Source: CAWKZT01 sp963854565 (GTDB lineage: Bacteria > Actinomycetota > Acidimicrobiia > Acidimicrobiales > JAHEJN01). Taken from it: a DNA stretch of 14,679 nt. Positions 1 through 6,766 of the stretch are shown piece by piece. The stretch spans positions 1-14,679 of the forward strand of contig CAWKZT010000042.1 of the NCBI GenBank assembly GCA_963854565.1, written 5' to 3'. The notes below the pieces were generated by a model. The model saw nothing but the letters and a program-made list of their open reading frames with translations. It was not told where the DNA came from and did no database searches. The translations under genes and the position numbers were made by a program. Each line of letters starts with the position of its first letter. Positions within the stretch are counted from its first letter, which is position 1.

Positions 1-1
1 T

Positions 2-1078
2 ATTGCGCACCGCGCCACCTTCGTGAACTCCTCCACGTTGCAGGTCGGTGATGACACGGTGGTGGCCGACAACATCGTGGTTGCCACGGGGGCACGTCCA
101 GTGGCTCCGCCAGTTCCAGGCCTTGACGATGTCGGGTACCTGACCAACGAAACGCTGTTTCAGTTGGATGAGAAGCCCTCCCACCTGCTGATCGTCGGCG
201 GTGGTCCAATTGGGTGCGAGATGGCAACCGCTTTTGCCCGCTTGGGTGTGGCCGTGACCGTTGTGGAGGTGGCGCCGCGCATCATGAATCGCGACGATGC
301 CGGCGCTGCTGCACTCGTGCAGTCCTCGCTCGCCGATTTAGGCGTCACAATTCACACCGGTGCAGCTATAACCGCGTTTCGGGCCGATCTTGGTGGCATC
401 GTTGCCGTGGTTAATGACGAAGAAATTGTTGGCAGTCATGTACTGGTAGCCGCCGGGCGAAAGGCCAATACCTCTGGGTTTGGTCTCGAAGCACTGGGCG
501 TTGCTCTAAAGCCGAACGGATGCATTGACGTACGTCCGACAATGGCATCTTCAATCAAGGGAATTTGGGGAGCTGGCGATGTAACCGGCGAGCATCCCTT
601 TAGCCATTCGGCGGATGAAATGGGCCGTCTTGCTGCCCAGAATTCTGCCAAACGTCTACGTCGGCGGAGCTTTGTTGCCGCCCAGGTGCCCTACGGGACC
701 TTCACCACTCCGGAGGTGGCCCAAGTTGGACTTACCGAGGAACAGGCGCCTGCGGGCTCCAGAATCGCGCTGAGCACATTTGCGGACTCCGACCGGGGCA
801 TGGCAGCCAACGAGCGAACGGGCTTCGTGAAATTAATTGCGGGACCGCGTCGTGTCCTGGGCTGGACGGGCGGAGGCAAGCTGATTGGTGCGACGATTGT
901 GCACGAACGAGCGGGTGAAATGATTCACGAGCCTGCACTGATAATCGCCAACAATATGTTTCCGGGTCGCATGGCGCAGTTGGTTCATGCGTATCCCACT
1001 TGGTCGATTGCCATTCGTAAGGCCGCATCCATGTTCTACGTGGAAGTCGACGGCAAAAAGTACCGCACCAAGTCTTAG
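2..1078 (+). CDS. Pyridine nucleotide-disulfide oxidoreductase family flavoprotein (3' part, start outside window)
   Basis: The frame is open from base 2, so the gene begins upstream; the GTG at 23 is internal, because IAHRATFV precedes it in frame and the N-terminal FAD motif and any redox-active cysteine pair are missing. Counting from that GTG, an ATGARP segment ends the first FAD half (about 21-26). An NAD(P)-binding Rossmann motif GGGPIGCE lies at about 59-66, AAGRKAN near 145, and a second FAD motif GAGDVTG near 185. A C-terminal dimerisation domain contains HAYPTW. This is the layout of the dihydrolipoamide dehydrogenase / mercuric reductase-like family, with NAD(P)H reducing a substrate through FAD in the cytoplasm. 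The substrate cannot be set without the missing N-terminus. It converges on the sigma factor gene with only 5 bp between the stop codons. Confidence 0.9.
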   Translation: MAHRATFVNSSTLQVGDDTVVADNIVVATGARPVAPPVPGLDDVGYLTNETLFQLDEKPSHLLIVGGGPIGCEMATAFARLGVAVTVVEVAPRIMNRDDAGAAALVQSSLADLGVTIHTGAAITAFRADLGGIVAVVNDEEIVGSHVLVAAGRKANTSGFGLEALGVALKPNGCIDVRPTMASSIKGIWGAGDVTGEHPFSHSADEMGRLAAQNSAKRLRRRSFVAAQVPYGTFTTPEVAQVGLTEEQAPAGSRIALSTFADSDRGMAANERTGFVKLIAGPRRVLGWTGGGKLIGATIVHERAGEMIHEPALIIANNMFPGRMAQLVHAYPTWSIAIRKAASMFYVEVDGKKYRTKS

Positions 1079-1083
1079 ATGAA

Positions 1084-1626
1084 TTACGAGCGTCGCCTGG
1101 GAGCGATACCTGCTGCCTCGATGTCCTTCTTGAGGCGACCGCGAGCGCGGTGAAGTCGGCTCATGACTGTGCCGATTGGTACACCAAGAATCTCTGATGC
1201 TTCTTGATAGGCGAGGCCACCAAGGTCGACTAGCTCAACGACTTCACGAAACTTGGGCGGTAAGCGGTTGTAAGAGGTCTCGACCGCGGCGTCGAACATG
1301 AGGTCGACCACGGCATCTTCGGGAGTGCCGGCGTCACTCGAAGTATCAGCTAGGCGTTCCATCGCCGTATCTGGGTCACGCAACAACTCGGGTCGCTTGC
1401 GCCGCACCCGGTTGATTTGGGCATTGCGCATGATCGTAAGCAGCCAAGCGCGCGGGTAACGGCCATCGAAGCGGTCAATGGCTTTGTAGGCGCGCAGCAA
1501 AGTGTCCTGGACGAGATCCTCGGCATCGGCGCGGTTGCGAGTGATCGAGTACGCGACACGAGAGAGAACCTCGAGTTCGGGTAAAACATATTCCTCGAAG
1601 GGCGACGGAGAAGGAGAGGATCGCAC
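1084..1626 (-). CDS. ECF-type RNA polymerase sigma factor (SigR/SigH/RpoE-like)
   Basis: The 180-residue protein has the two-domain ECF layout. Region 2 (about 15-80) contains AEDLVQDTLLRAY and PRAWLLTIMRN, for core binding and -10 recognition. Region 4 (about 115-168) contains YQEASEILGVPIGTVMSRLH, the helix-turn-helix for the -35 element. The region 4 wording resembles the SigR/SigH (oxidative stress, ECF12-like) group, but this is by eye. The GTG start at 1626 is preceded two codons upstream by an in-frame TAG, which fixes the longest possible start. There is no clear Shine-Dalgarno; a TAGGCT hexamer lies 9 nt before the start. Sigma factors of this group are usually followed by a zinc-binding anti-sigma gene. 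Here the 3' neighbour is a convergent oxidoreductase 5 bp away, so no cognate anti-sigma factor is adjacent. The divergent neighbour is a globin gene. Confidence 0.92.
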   Translation of the reverse strand: MRSSPSPSPFEEYVLPELEVLSRVAYSITRNRADAEDLVQDTLLRAYKAIDRFDGRYPRAWLLTIMRNAQINRVRRKRPELLRDPDTAMERLADTSSDAGTPEDAVVDLMFDAAVETSYNRLPPKFREVVELVDLGGLAYQEASEILGVPIGTVMSRLHRARGRLKKDIEAAGIAPRRRS

Positions 1627-1716
1627 GGATTGCTAAGCCTAGTGGCGTGGGATCGTTGCGAGCAGCGGAACCAGGACTGAATGCTCGACGGGGTGATCTT
1701 CGATACCGGCCAGGGG

Positions 1717-1722
1717 TACCAT
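1717..1722 (+). promoter_or_regulatory. Putative -10 element of a leaderless globin transcript
   Basis: TACCAT fits the actinobacterial -10 pattern TANNNT and occupies positions -12 to -7 relative to the ATG at 1729. Transcription would then start at or next to that ATG. No convincing -35 hexamer was found. Confidence 0.4.
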
Positions 1723-1728
1723 TCGGTC

Positions 1729-2145
1729 ATGGATGCCACCTCAATCTTCGACCTGGTCGGTGGGCAGCCATGGTTCGATGAACTGGTCGATCAGTTCTAT
1801 ACCGGCGTCGTATCCGACGAGTTGCTGTTACCCATGTACCCCGACGATTTGGTCGAGTCACGCCGCACCCTGGCAATGTTCTTGGCCCAATACTGGGGTG
1901 GCCCGCCCCTCTATAACGAGGAACGCGGTCACCCGAGGCTGCGCATGCGCCACGTGCCGTTTCCCATCGGAGTGCCTGAACGCGATGCGTGGCTCAAACA
2001 TATGTTGGCAGCGCTAGACACGATGGCGCCGCACGAATTGATTGTCGAGGCGATGACTGAGTACTTTTCAATGGCCGCTACACAGATGATCAATCAATTT
2101 CCTGACGCCATCGGTGGCGGTCGATCGACGATTCCGATTTCGTAG
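1729..2145 (+). CDS. glbO: Group II truncated haemoglobin (trHbO)
   Basis: A 138-residue globin of the 2-on-2 fold that binds haem and handles O2, NO or peroxide in the cytoplasm. Residue numbering from the ATG at 1729 runs in register with M. tuberculosis GlbO as I recall it: Tyr24 (B10) in QFYTG, Tyr37 (CD1) in PMYPDD, proximal His75 (F8) in RLRMRHVPF, and Trp88 (G8) in ERDAWL. The family signature MFLAQYWGGP and a GHPRLRMRH stretch are also present. An in-frame ATG at 1681 would add 16 residues with no family counterpart. I prefer 1729 because of this register and because TACCAT sits exactly six bases upstream. The gene is divergent from the ECF sigma gene (about 100 bp apart), so shared control is possible but unproven. 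The C-terminus runs slightly past the usual trHbO end. Confidence 0.95.
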   Translation: MDATSIFDLVGGQPWFDELVDQFYTGVVSDELLLPMYPDDLVESRRTLAMFLAQYWGGPPLYNEERGHPRLRMRHVPFPIGVPERDAWLKHMLAALDTMAPHELIVEAMTEYFSMAATQMINQFPDAIGGGRSTIPIS

Positions 2146-2170
2146 GATTTGAACATTTTCTAGAAAAGCC

Positions 2171-2198
2171 TTGAATTACTTGACTTTTGCGCTAAATT
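2171..2198 (+). promoter_or_regulatory. Putative hup promoter
   Basis: TTGAAT (2171-2176) and TAAATT (2193-2198) are separated by 16 bp and would start transcription near 2205, giving a leader of about 76 nt before hup. A second, poorer pair is TTGACT (2180-2185) with TGCATT (2203-2208) at 17 bp. The region is much more AT-rich than its surroundings. Confidence 0.4.
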
Positions 2199-2205
2199 CA
2201 AGTGC

Positions 2206-2221
2206 ATTACATGTATGTAAT
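2206..2221. promoter_or_regulatory. Palindromic operator candidate at the hup transcription start
   Basis: ATTACAT and ATGTAAT form a perfect 7-bp inverted repeat around a central GT. It lies 7 bp past the putative -10 element, over the predicted transcription start of hup, where a bound dimeric repressor would block initiation. The regulator is not identified. Confidence 0.4.
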
Positions 2222-2238
2222 TTGCCCGGGTATTCCTA

Positions 2239-2253
2239 AGGACTTCCAGTCCT
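2239..2253 (+). promoter_or_regulatory. Small hairpin in the hup 5' leader
   Basis: AGGACT and AGTCCT can pair (6 bp) around a TCC loop in the presumed untranslated leader, 18 nt before the Shine-Dalgarno. It could affect mRNA stability or translation; the stem is short and may be chance. Confidence 0.3.
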
Positions 2254-2270
2254 AGTACTCGATGCAATCT

Positions 2271-2276
2271 AGGAGG
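2271..2276 (+). promoter_or_regulatory. Strong ribosome binding site of hup
   Basis: AGGAGG, a full Shine-Dalgarno match, ends 5 nt before the ATG. It is one of the strongest in the window, in keeping with an abundant protein, and it fixes the start codon. Confidence 0.85.
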
Positions 2277-2281
2277 ACATC

Positions 2282-2563
2282 ATGAACAAGAGTGAACTCG
2301 CAGCAGCAATTGCCGAGCGTGCCGACATTTCTAAAGGTGATGCCGATTCGGCTATCACCGCATTCTGCGACGTGCTTATGGACACTGTCGCCAGAGATGG
2401 TGAGAAGATCAGCATTTCTGGTTACTTCTCAGTCGAGCGCACCGACCGTGCCGCCCGCAACGGACGCAACCCACAGACCGGCGAGACAATTTGGATTGCT
2501 GCCAGCAAGGGCGTCAAGATGAGCGCTGGCGCCCGTCTGAAGAAGGCTGCCAAGGAAGCATAA
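2282..2563 (+). CDS. hup: HU-family nucleoid DNA-binding protein
   Basis: A 93-residue protein covering the whole HU/IHF fold: the N-terminal helical dimer body begins MNKSELAAAIAE, and the DNA-binding beta arm contains GRNPQTGETI with the conserved Arg-Asn-Pro that inserts into the DNA minor groove. It ends AGARLKKAAKEA. HU dimers bend and compact DNA without strong sequence preference. It lacks the long Lys/Ala-rich C-terminal tail of mycobacterial HupB and is the size of simple HU proteins. The gene stands alone, with its own promoter region and an intrinsic terminator behind it. Confidence 0.95.
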   Translation: MNKSELAAAIAERADISKGDADSAITAFCDVLMDTVARDGEKISISGYFSVERTDRAARNGRNPQTGETIWIAASKGVKMSAGARLKKAAKEA

Positions 2564-2567
2564 TCTG

Positions 2568-2601
2568 GGGGCAAATCACTGCTATTGCAAGGGTTTGCCC
2601 C
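2568..2601 (+). other. First hairpin downstream of hup
   Basis: GGGGCAAA (2568-2575) and TTTGCCCC (2594-2601) form a perfect 8-bp stem with an 18-nt loop, starting 5 nt after the hup stop. No T tract follows, so it is unlikely to be an intrinsic terminator alone; it may protect the hup mRNA 3' end. Confidence 0.5.
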
Positions 2602-2602
2602 G

Positions 2603-2631
2603 GTTTCGGTGCACGAGTGGTGCATCGAAAC
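2603..2631 (+). other. Second hairpin downstream of hup
   Basis: The arms 2603-2614 and 2620-2631 pair over 12 bp with one G-U wobble and a 5-nt loop (GAGTG). It follows the first hairpin by one base and has no T tract. It does not lie in any credible reading frame. Confidence 0.55.
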
Positions 2632-2642
2632 GTAAGATAATT

Positions 2643-2686
2643 GGTAACGGGGAGTCACCGAGAGGTGGCTCCCCGTTACCGTTTTT
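2643..2686 (+). terminator. Strong intrinsic terminator after hup
   Basis: Arms 2643-2659 and 2664-2680 form a 17-bp GC-rich stem with one U-G wobble and a GAGA tetraloop, followed after one base by five T residues. This should end hup transcription. It lies only 28 nt before the bcp start codon. Confidence 0.9.
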
Positions 2687-2702
2687 GTCCAACATCCTCG
2701 GC

Positions 2703-2708
2703 TAAGGT
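2703..2708 (+). promoter_or_regulatory. Putative -10 element of a leaderless bcp transcript
   Basis: TAAGGT occupies positions -12 to -7 relative to the bcp ATG at 2715 and fits TANNNT. The overlapping AAGGTG (2704-2709) could instead be a ribosome binding site 5 nt from the ATG, so the reading is ambiguous. The preceding terminator makes a new promoter here likely. Confidence 0.35.
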
Positions 2709-2714
2709 GCGGCC

Positions 2715-3200
2715 ATGCCCCCAGGATCGAACCCGCCACGTTTGTCGACCAGTGATCGGGCGCCAGCGTTTTACCTGGCCGATCAGACGGGCACTAAACT
2801 TCGACTGTCGCGCTACATCGGCCTAAGGGTGTTGGTTTACTTCTACCCCAAGGCACTCACGGGCGGATGCACCACACAAGCGTGCGGCTTACGCGACATT
2901 GCCGACCAAATTGGCGACACGATCATCCTGGGGATAAGTCCGGACCTGCCGGCCAAACAGCAACAGTTCGAAGAAAAACACGAGCTTGGGTTTCTTCTAC
3001 TTTCGGACCCGGACCACACCGTGGCCGAGAAATATGGCGCATGGGGACCCAAAAAACTCTACGGACGTGAGTACGAAGGCATCATCCGCAGTGCGTTCCT
3101 CATCGACCAACGCGGCAAGGTCGAACATGCGTGGTACAAGATCAGTCCGAAAGCAACACCCGAAAAGCTGCTCCAAGCACTTAACGAAAAAGAGAAATAG
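2715..3200 (+). CDS. bcp: Thioredoxin-dependent peroxiredoxin, Bcp/PrxQ type
   Basis: A 161-residue thioredoxin-fold peroxidase that reduces hydroperoxides using thioredoxin or a similar donor. The active site reads PKALTGGC and keeps the PxxxTxxC pattern with peroxidatic Cys52; Cys57, five residues on in CTTQAC, is the usual PrxQ resolving cysteine. The common form is PKDDTPGCT, so TGGC is a mild variant. An IIRSAFLID segment supplies the conserved Arg and the following beta strand. The ATG at 2715 is supported by the TAAGGT/AAGGTG context. The stop codon abuts the fabZ ATG with no spacer, so the two are probably cotranscribed and translationally coupled. Confidence 0.94.
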   Translation: MPPGSNPPRLSTSDRAPAFYLADQTGTKLRLSRYIGLRVLVYFYPKALTGGCTTQACGLRDIADQIGDTIILGISPDLPAKQQQFEEKHELGFLLLSDPDHTVAEKYGAWGPKKLYGREYEGIIRSAFLIDQRGKVEHAWYKISPKATPEKLLQALNEKEK

Positions 3201-3629
3201 ATGTCCGAGCTACTCATGCCCGCCGAGGTGCTGCCGCATCGCGACCCGTTTCTCTTTCTGACAGCGGTCGAATCCCTCGATCCGGGTGTCAGCGCGGAGG
3301 GCTACTGGCAACTCACGGGCGACGAAGCCTTTTTTGGCGGGCACTTCCCTGGCCGGCCAACGCTTCCGGGCGTGCTGCAATGCGAAGCTATGGCGCAGTT
3401 GGGTGCCTACTCACTGTTAGCCGGCGGAACCTTGGACGGGAAGTTGGCCTTGTTTGGTGGACTGGACAAAACCAGGTTTCGCCGTCAGGTACTTCCTGGT
3501 GATCGTCTCGACATGCGCATTGATGTCGGCCGTATGTCGGCTCGCGCCGGCAAAGCCTCAGGCAAGGCGTTTGTCGACGGCCAACTTGCCGCATCCTGTG
3601 AATTGATGTTCGTCCTCGTAGACCTCTAA
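3201..3629 (+). CDS. fabZ: 3-hydroxyacyl-ACP dehydratase, FabZ family
   Basis: A 142-residue hot-dog fold dehydratase that converts 3-hydroxyacyl-ACP to trans-2-enoyl-ACP in type II fatty acid synthesis. It opens with LPHRDPFLFLTAVE, the FabZ N-terminal signature. It carries catalytic His48 in GGHFPGRPTLPG and the catalytic acid Glu62 in CEAMAQLG. The length fits FabZ (about 140-155), not the longer FabA. Its start codon directly follows the bcp stop, with only a GA-rich stretch upstream, so translation is probably coupled to bcp. It converges on fabF across a 20-bp gap, which places it next to, but on the opposite strand from, the main fab operon. Confidence 0.93.
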   Translation: MSELLMPAEVLPHRDPFLFLTAVESLDPGVSAEGYWQLTGDEAFFGGHFPGRPTLPGVLQCEAMAQLGAYSLLAGGTLDGKLALFGGLDKTRFRRQVLPGDRLDMRIDVGRMSARAGKASGKAFVDGQLAASCELMFVLVDL

Positions 3630-3649
3630 GTGCCCACGCGACGAAGTGT

Positions 3650-4825
3650 CTAGATTCCTGGTCCGATCACGATGGTGCCGTTGTGCCCACCAAAGCCAAA
3701 CGAGTTGGACAATGACGGTCCAGGAACCCATTCGCGTGGTTTGCCATACACCAAGTTGACGGGAGGCAGATCGGGATCGGCGTTCTGGAAGCCATCGGTA
3801 GGTGGAATCAACTTGTGTTCCATTGCTAACACGACCGCGGCGGCCTCGATAGCGCCTGCGGCACCTAAGGCGTGACCGGTGATGCCTTTTGTGCTGGTAA
3901 CCAGCGGGCCCGGAGTGCCGAAGATCTCGGCCATAGCGTGGGCTTCGGCCGCATCGTTAAGCGGTGTTGACGTACCATGAGCATTGATATGAACGACGTC
4001 AGATGCCGAAATACCAGCATCTTCCATGGCCAAATTCATGCACCGAATAGCGCCCGAACCGCCCGGCGCTGGGGCAGTGATGTGGTGAGCGTCCGCAGTA
4101 TTAGCAGAACCCATGAGCTCTCCGAGGATTTTGGCGCCGCGGGCGACGGCCATATCCCACTCTTCGAGCATGAGTACACCAGCGGCCTCGGACTGCACGA
4201 AACCATTGCGGTCGACATCGAACGGTCTGGAAATACCCTCGTTCGATAACGCCGTCATGTTCGCAAAACCAGCGGTAGCAAGTTCGGTAATCGAAGCTTC
4301 GGAACCGCCCGCAACAACTGCGTCGGCCCGGCCCCATTTAATGAGATCGGCTGCGTTGCCGATGGCGTGGGTGGATGAGGCACATGCGGTGACTGTGGTC
4401 TCGCATGGGCCCTGGAAGCCGTACTTCATCGATACGGCCGCGGCTCCAGCGTTGCCCATCATCATGGGAACCAAGAACGGCGAAACGCGACGGGCCCCCT
4501 TATTGGCAAGTACCTCGCCTTGTTCGTGCATGGTTCGCAGGCCACCGATTCCAGTCGCTATTAGCGAACCAATGCGCGTTGGATCGGCGGTGAGGTCGCC
4601 CGCCTGCTTGATGGCTTCGTCAGCGGCTGCGATCGCAAACTGCTGAAAACGATCGGCACGCCGAGCGGTCTTAGGACTATCGAAGTATTGCAGTGGGTCA
4701 AAATCGTGCACAATTCGCTGACCCGGTGTCTGTGTTCCGCACAGGCCAGCAAAGTAGGCGTCCTTACCGATGCCGCACGGAGCAACGACACCAACACCGG
4801 TGATCGCTACTCGGCGGGTGCTCAT
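3650..4825 (-). CDS. fabF: 3-oxoacyl-ACP synthase II (KAS II)
   Basis: A 391-residue thiolase-fold condensing enzyme that elongates acyl-ACP with malonyl-ACP. The Cys-His-His triad is visible: Cys148 in VTACASSTHAIG, His283 in NAHGTSTPLND and His318 in TGHALGAAGAIE, with Lys313 in STKG. The C-terminal glycine-rich NSFGFGGHN loop is present. The segment usually GEGAG reads SEAAG here. The length is a little under the usual 410. It is the last gene of the minus-strand fab operon. Its ATG overlaps the acpP stop by 4 bp (ATGA), suggesting translational coupling of the synthase to its carrier protein. Confidence 0.96.
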   Translation of the reverse strand: MSTRRVAITGVGVVAPCGIGKDAYFAGLCGTQTPGQRIVHDFDPLQYFDSPKTARRADRFQQFAIAAADEAIKQAGDLTADPTRIGSLIATGIGGLRTMHEQGEVLANKGARRVSPFLVPMMMGNAGAAAVSMKYGFQGPCETTVTACASSTHAIGNAADLIKWGRADAVVAGGSEASITELATAGFANMTALSNEGISRPFDVDRNGFVQSEAAGVLMLEEWDMAVARGAKILGELMGSANTADAHHITAPAPGGSGAIRCMNLAMEDAGISASDVVHINAHGTSTPLNDAAEAHAMAEIFGTPGPLVTSTKGITGHALGAAGAIEAAAVVLAMEHKLIPPTDGFQNADPDLPPVNLVYGKPREWVPGPSLSNSFGFGGHNGTIVIGPGI

Positions 4826-5061
4826 GTGATCTTGGCCGCGACCATGTTGTAGGCCTGACCGATGGTTTCGATACCTTCGAGTTCGTCTTCTTCGACAGTT
4901 ACGTCGAATTCTTCTTCGAGGGCCATGACAAGTTCGACAAGGTCGAGACTGTCAGCGTCGAGGTCGTCAGCAAAGCTGGCTTCCATGGTGACCTGGGCGG
5001 TCTCAACGGAAAGTACCTCGACGGCACACTTCTGGAATCGTGAAAAGAGTTCTTCGTTCAT
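4822..5061 (-). CDS. acpP: Acyl carrier protein
   Basis: A 79-residue acidic four-helix protein that carries growing acyl chains on a phosphopantetheine arm. The attachment site is Ser38 in the DADSLDLVELVM motif at the start of helix II. The recognition helix is followed by EEEFDVTVEEDELE, as expected for contacts with Fab enzymes. AGGAGA lies 7 nt before the ATG at 5061. It is preceded by a 57-bp gap after fabG, the longest in this operon, and overlaps fabF by 4 bp. Confidence 0.97.
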   Translation of the reverse strand: MNEELFSRFQKCAVEVLSVETAQVTMEASFADDLDADSLDLVELVMALEEEFDVTVEEDELEGIETIGQAYNMVAAKIT

Positions 5062-5068
5062 TGTTCTG

Positions 5069-5074
5069 TCTCCT
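5069..5074 (-). promoter_or_regulatory. Strong ribosome binding site of acpP
   Basis: On the minus strand this reads AGGAGA and ends 7 nt before the acpP ATG. It is stronger than the sites of most neighbours, as expected for a protein needed in stoichiometric excess. Confidence 0.8.
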
Positions 5075-5118
5075 AGATAAGTCGTACGATCATGGGAACG
5101 GTACGCGTTAGACCTTAC

Positions 5119-5835
5119 TTAACCGGCCATCCCCAGGCCACCATCAACTGGGATGACGGCTCCGGTGATGTATCCCGCCTCATCGGAGGCAAGGAATTTT
5201 ACGGCTGCGGCGATGTCGGCGGGATCTCCTAAACGCTTAACGGGGACGGCATCGGAAAATGCCTTTCGTTGTTCTTCTGAAAGCGCGTTGAGCATATCGG
5301 TGACGATGGGTCCTGGCGCAACCACGTTGACCGTGATGTTGCGGGACCCGAATTCTTTGGCGAAGGAACGAGCCAATCCGACGAGACCGGCCTTGGACGC
5401 TGCGTAGTTGGCTTGGCCTGCTTGGCCTATTGCCCCGACGACGGACGATATGAAAATGACTCGCCCGAAACGGGCGCGCATCATCTTCTTGGTGGCTCGC
5501 TTGGCGACACGAAAGCTGCCGGTGAGGTTGGTGTCGATGACGCTCATGAAGTCTTCGTCAGACATGCGCATGACAAGTCCGTCTTTGGTGATGCCAGCGT
5601 TGGCCACCAGGACCTCCACGGGGCCAAGCGTGTCTTCGATTTGGGTGAAAGCGGCTTCGACCTGGTCGGCGTCGGTGACGTCGCAGGCAACGCCAAGAAC
5701 ACCGAGGTCGGCGAGGTCGTCGGGAAGGCCCGAGCGGACGGTTACCGCTACCTTGTGCCCGGCTTGGGCAAATGCGGTCGCGCATGCGTGACCGATGCCT
5801 CGGGAGCCGCCTGTGACTAGTACTACACGTTGCAT
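5119..5835 (-). CDS. fabG: 3-oxoacyl-ACP reductase
   Basis: A 238-residue short-chain dehydrogenase that reduces 3-oxoacyl-ACP to 3-hydroxyacyl-ACP with NADPH. The cofactor motif TGGSRGIG is at 8-15, NAG at 79-81, and the catalytic tetrad is Asn103, Ser131, Tyr144 and Lys148 (YAASK). A VAPGPIVTDM segment and a C-terminal PVDGGLGMAG complete the family pattern. It starts one base after the fabH stop (TGA-T-ATG), so coupling with fabH is likely. SDR enzymes are hard to assign by sequence alone, but the position between fabH and acpP makes FabG the clear choice. Confidence 0.95.
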   Translation of the reverse strand: MQRVVLVTGGSRGIGHACATAFAQAGHKVAVTVRSGLPDDLADLGVLGVACDVTDADQVEAAFTQIEDTLGPVEVLVANAGITKDGLVMRMSDEDFMSVIDTNLTGSFRVAKRATKKMMRARFGRVIFISSVVGAIGQAGQANYAASKAGLVGLARSFAKEFGSRNITVNVVAPGPIVTDMLNALSEEQRKAFSDAVPVKRLGDPADIAAAVKFLASDEAGYITGAVIPVDGGLGMAG

Positions 5836-5836
5836 A

Positions 5837-6766
5837 TCAACCCCAGCGTAGGACCGCGCTGGCCGAACTCATACCTGCCCCAAAACCGGTGAGCAGTACG
5901 ATGTCGCCGTCGTTGATCCGGCCTTGTTGTAACGCTTCGTCCATGGCCAAAGGAATGGAGGCTGATGAGGTGTTACCGGTGCGATCTAGGTTGGTTACGG
6001 CCTTTTCGATGGGCGCACCCAAGCGTCTAAAGGCGGCCTCTATGATGCGGATGTTGGCCTGGTGGGGAATGATGATGTCGACATCATCGATGGTGAGGCC
6101 AGCCATTTCGAGAGCCGATTTGGCTGATGCGCTCATGGCCACGACGGCCTGGCGGAATACTTCTTTGCCGTCCATAGAGACCTTGGACTCGATTGAATCG
6201 CACTGAAGAATGTGGCCCACGGACCCTTTGGAACCAAGATCCCAGCCCAACAGTGAACTGGGGCCGTCGGTGGCTTCGAGAACCGCTGCGCCGCCACCAT
6301 CGCCAAACAAGATGGCGATGTTGCGATCTTCCCAATCGACGACACGGCTGAGGGTCTCGGCACCAACTACGAGCACCTTGTCGGCTCCGAGAGCGATGTG
6401 GCCGAAGCCCGATATAAGGGCGTAGACAAAGCCAGAACAGGCTGCATTCAGATCGACAGCTCCTGCTTTTTCGGCGCCAATGGCGTCTTGGATCATGTTG
6501 GCGGTGGCGGGGAAGAGTTGGTCAGAGGTGATCGTCGAGAACAGCACTAGTTGAACCTCGGAAGGGTCAATTCCGGCCCGCTCGATGGCGATGTTGGCGG
6601 CTTCGAGTCCGAGGCCGCCGGTGGTCCCACCGATGCGTCGTTCCGAAATTCCTGTGCGCTCGAAGATCCACTCGTGTGACGTGTCGAGGGTCTTTGCTAA
6701 GTCGTGGTTGGTAACCACGTTGTCGGGTAAGGCGCTGCCTACTCCAGTTATGCGGCCACCACTCAT
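5837..6766 (-). CDS. fabH: 3-oxoacyl-ACP synthase III (KAS III)
   Basis: A 309-residue condensing enzyme that starts fatty acid synthesis by joining an acyl-CoA primer to malonyl-ACP. The FabH triad is present: Cys110 in LNAACSGFVYAL, His235 in PHQANIRII and Asn265 in TGNTSSASIPLA. The Trp-containing primer-pocket segment SHEWIFERTGI is at 30-40, and the dimer-interface loop contains LFGDGGGA. GGAGGG lies 8 nt before the ATG, and the ATG overlaps the fabD stop by 4 bp (ATGA). Actinobacterial FabH often accepts branched primers, but the sequence as read does not settle primer choice. Confidence 0.96.
   Translation of the reverse strand: MSGGRITGVGSALPDNVVTNHDLAKTLDTSHEWIFERTGISERRIGGTTGGLGLEAANIAIERAGIDPSEVQLVLFSTITSDQLFPATANMIQDAIGAEKAGAVDLNAACSGFVYALISGFGHIALGADKVLVVGAETLSRVVDWEDRNIAILFGDGGGAAVLEATDGPSSLLGWDLGSKGSVGHILQCDSIESKVSMDGKEVFRQAVVAMSASAKSALEMAGLTIDDVDIIIPHQANIRIIEAAFRRLGAPIEKAVTNLDRTGNTSSASIPLAMDEALQQGRINDGDIVLLTGFGAGMSSASAVLRWG

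Noticed and set aside
1681..1728. Upstream ATG extension of the globin (16 residues)
   Set aside because: The added residues have no counterpart in trHbO proteins, and the later ATG has a well-placed -10-like hexamer.
1350..1739. 129-codon minus-strand ORF overlapping the sigma gene
   Set aside because: Out of frame with the sigma factor; Cys/Arg/Ser-rich with no domain.
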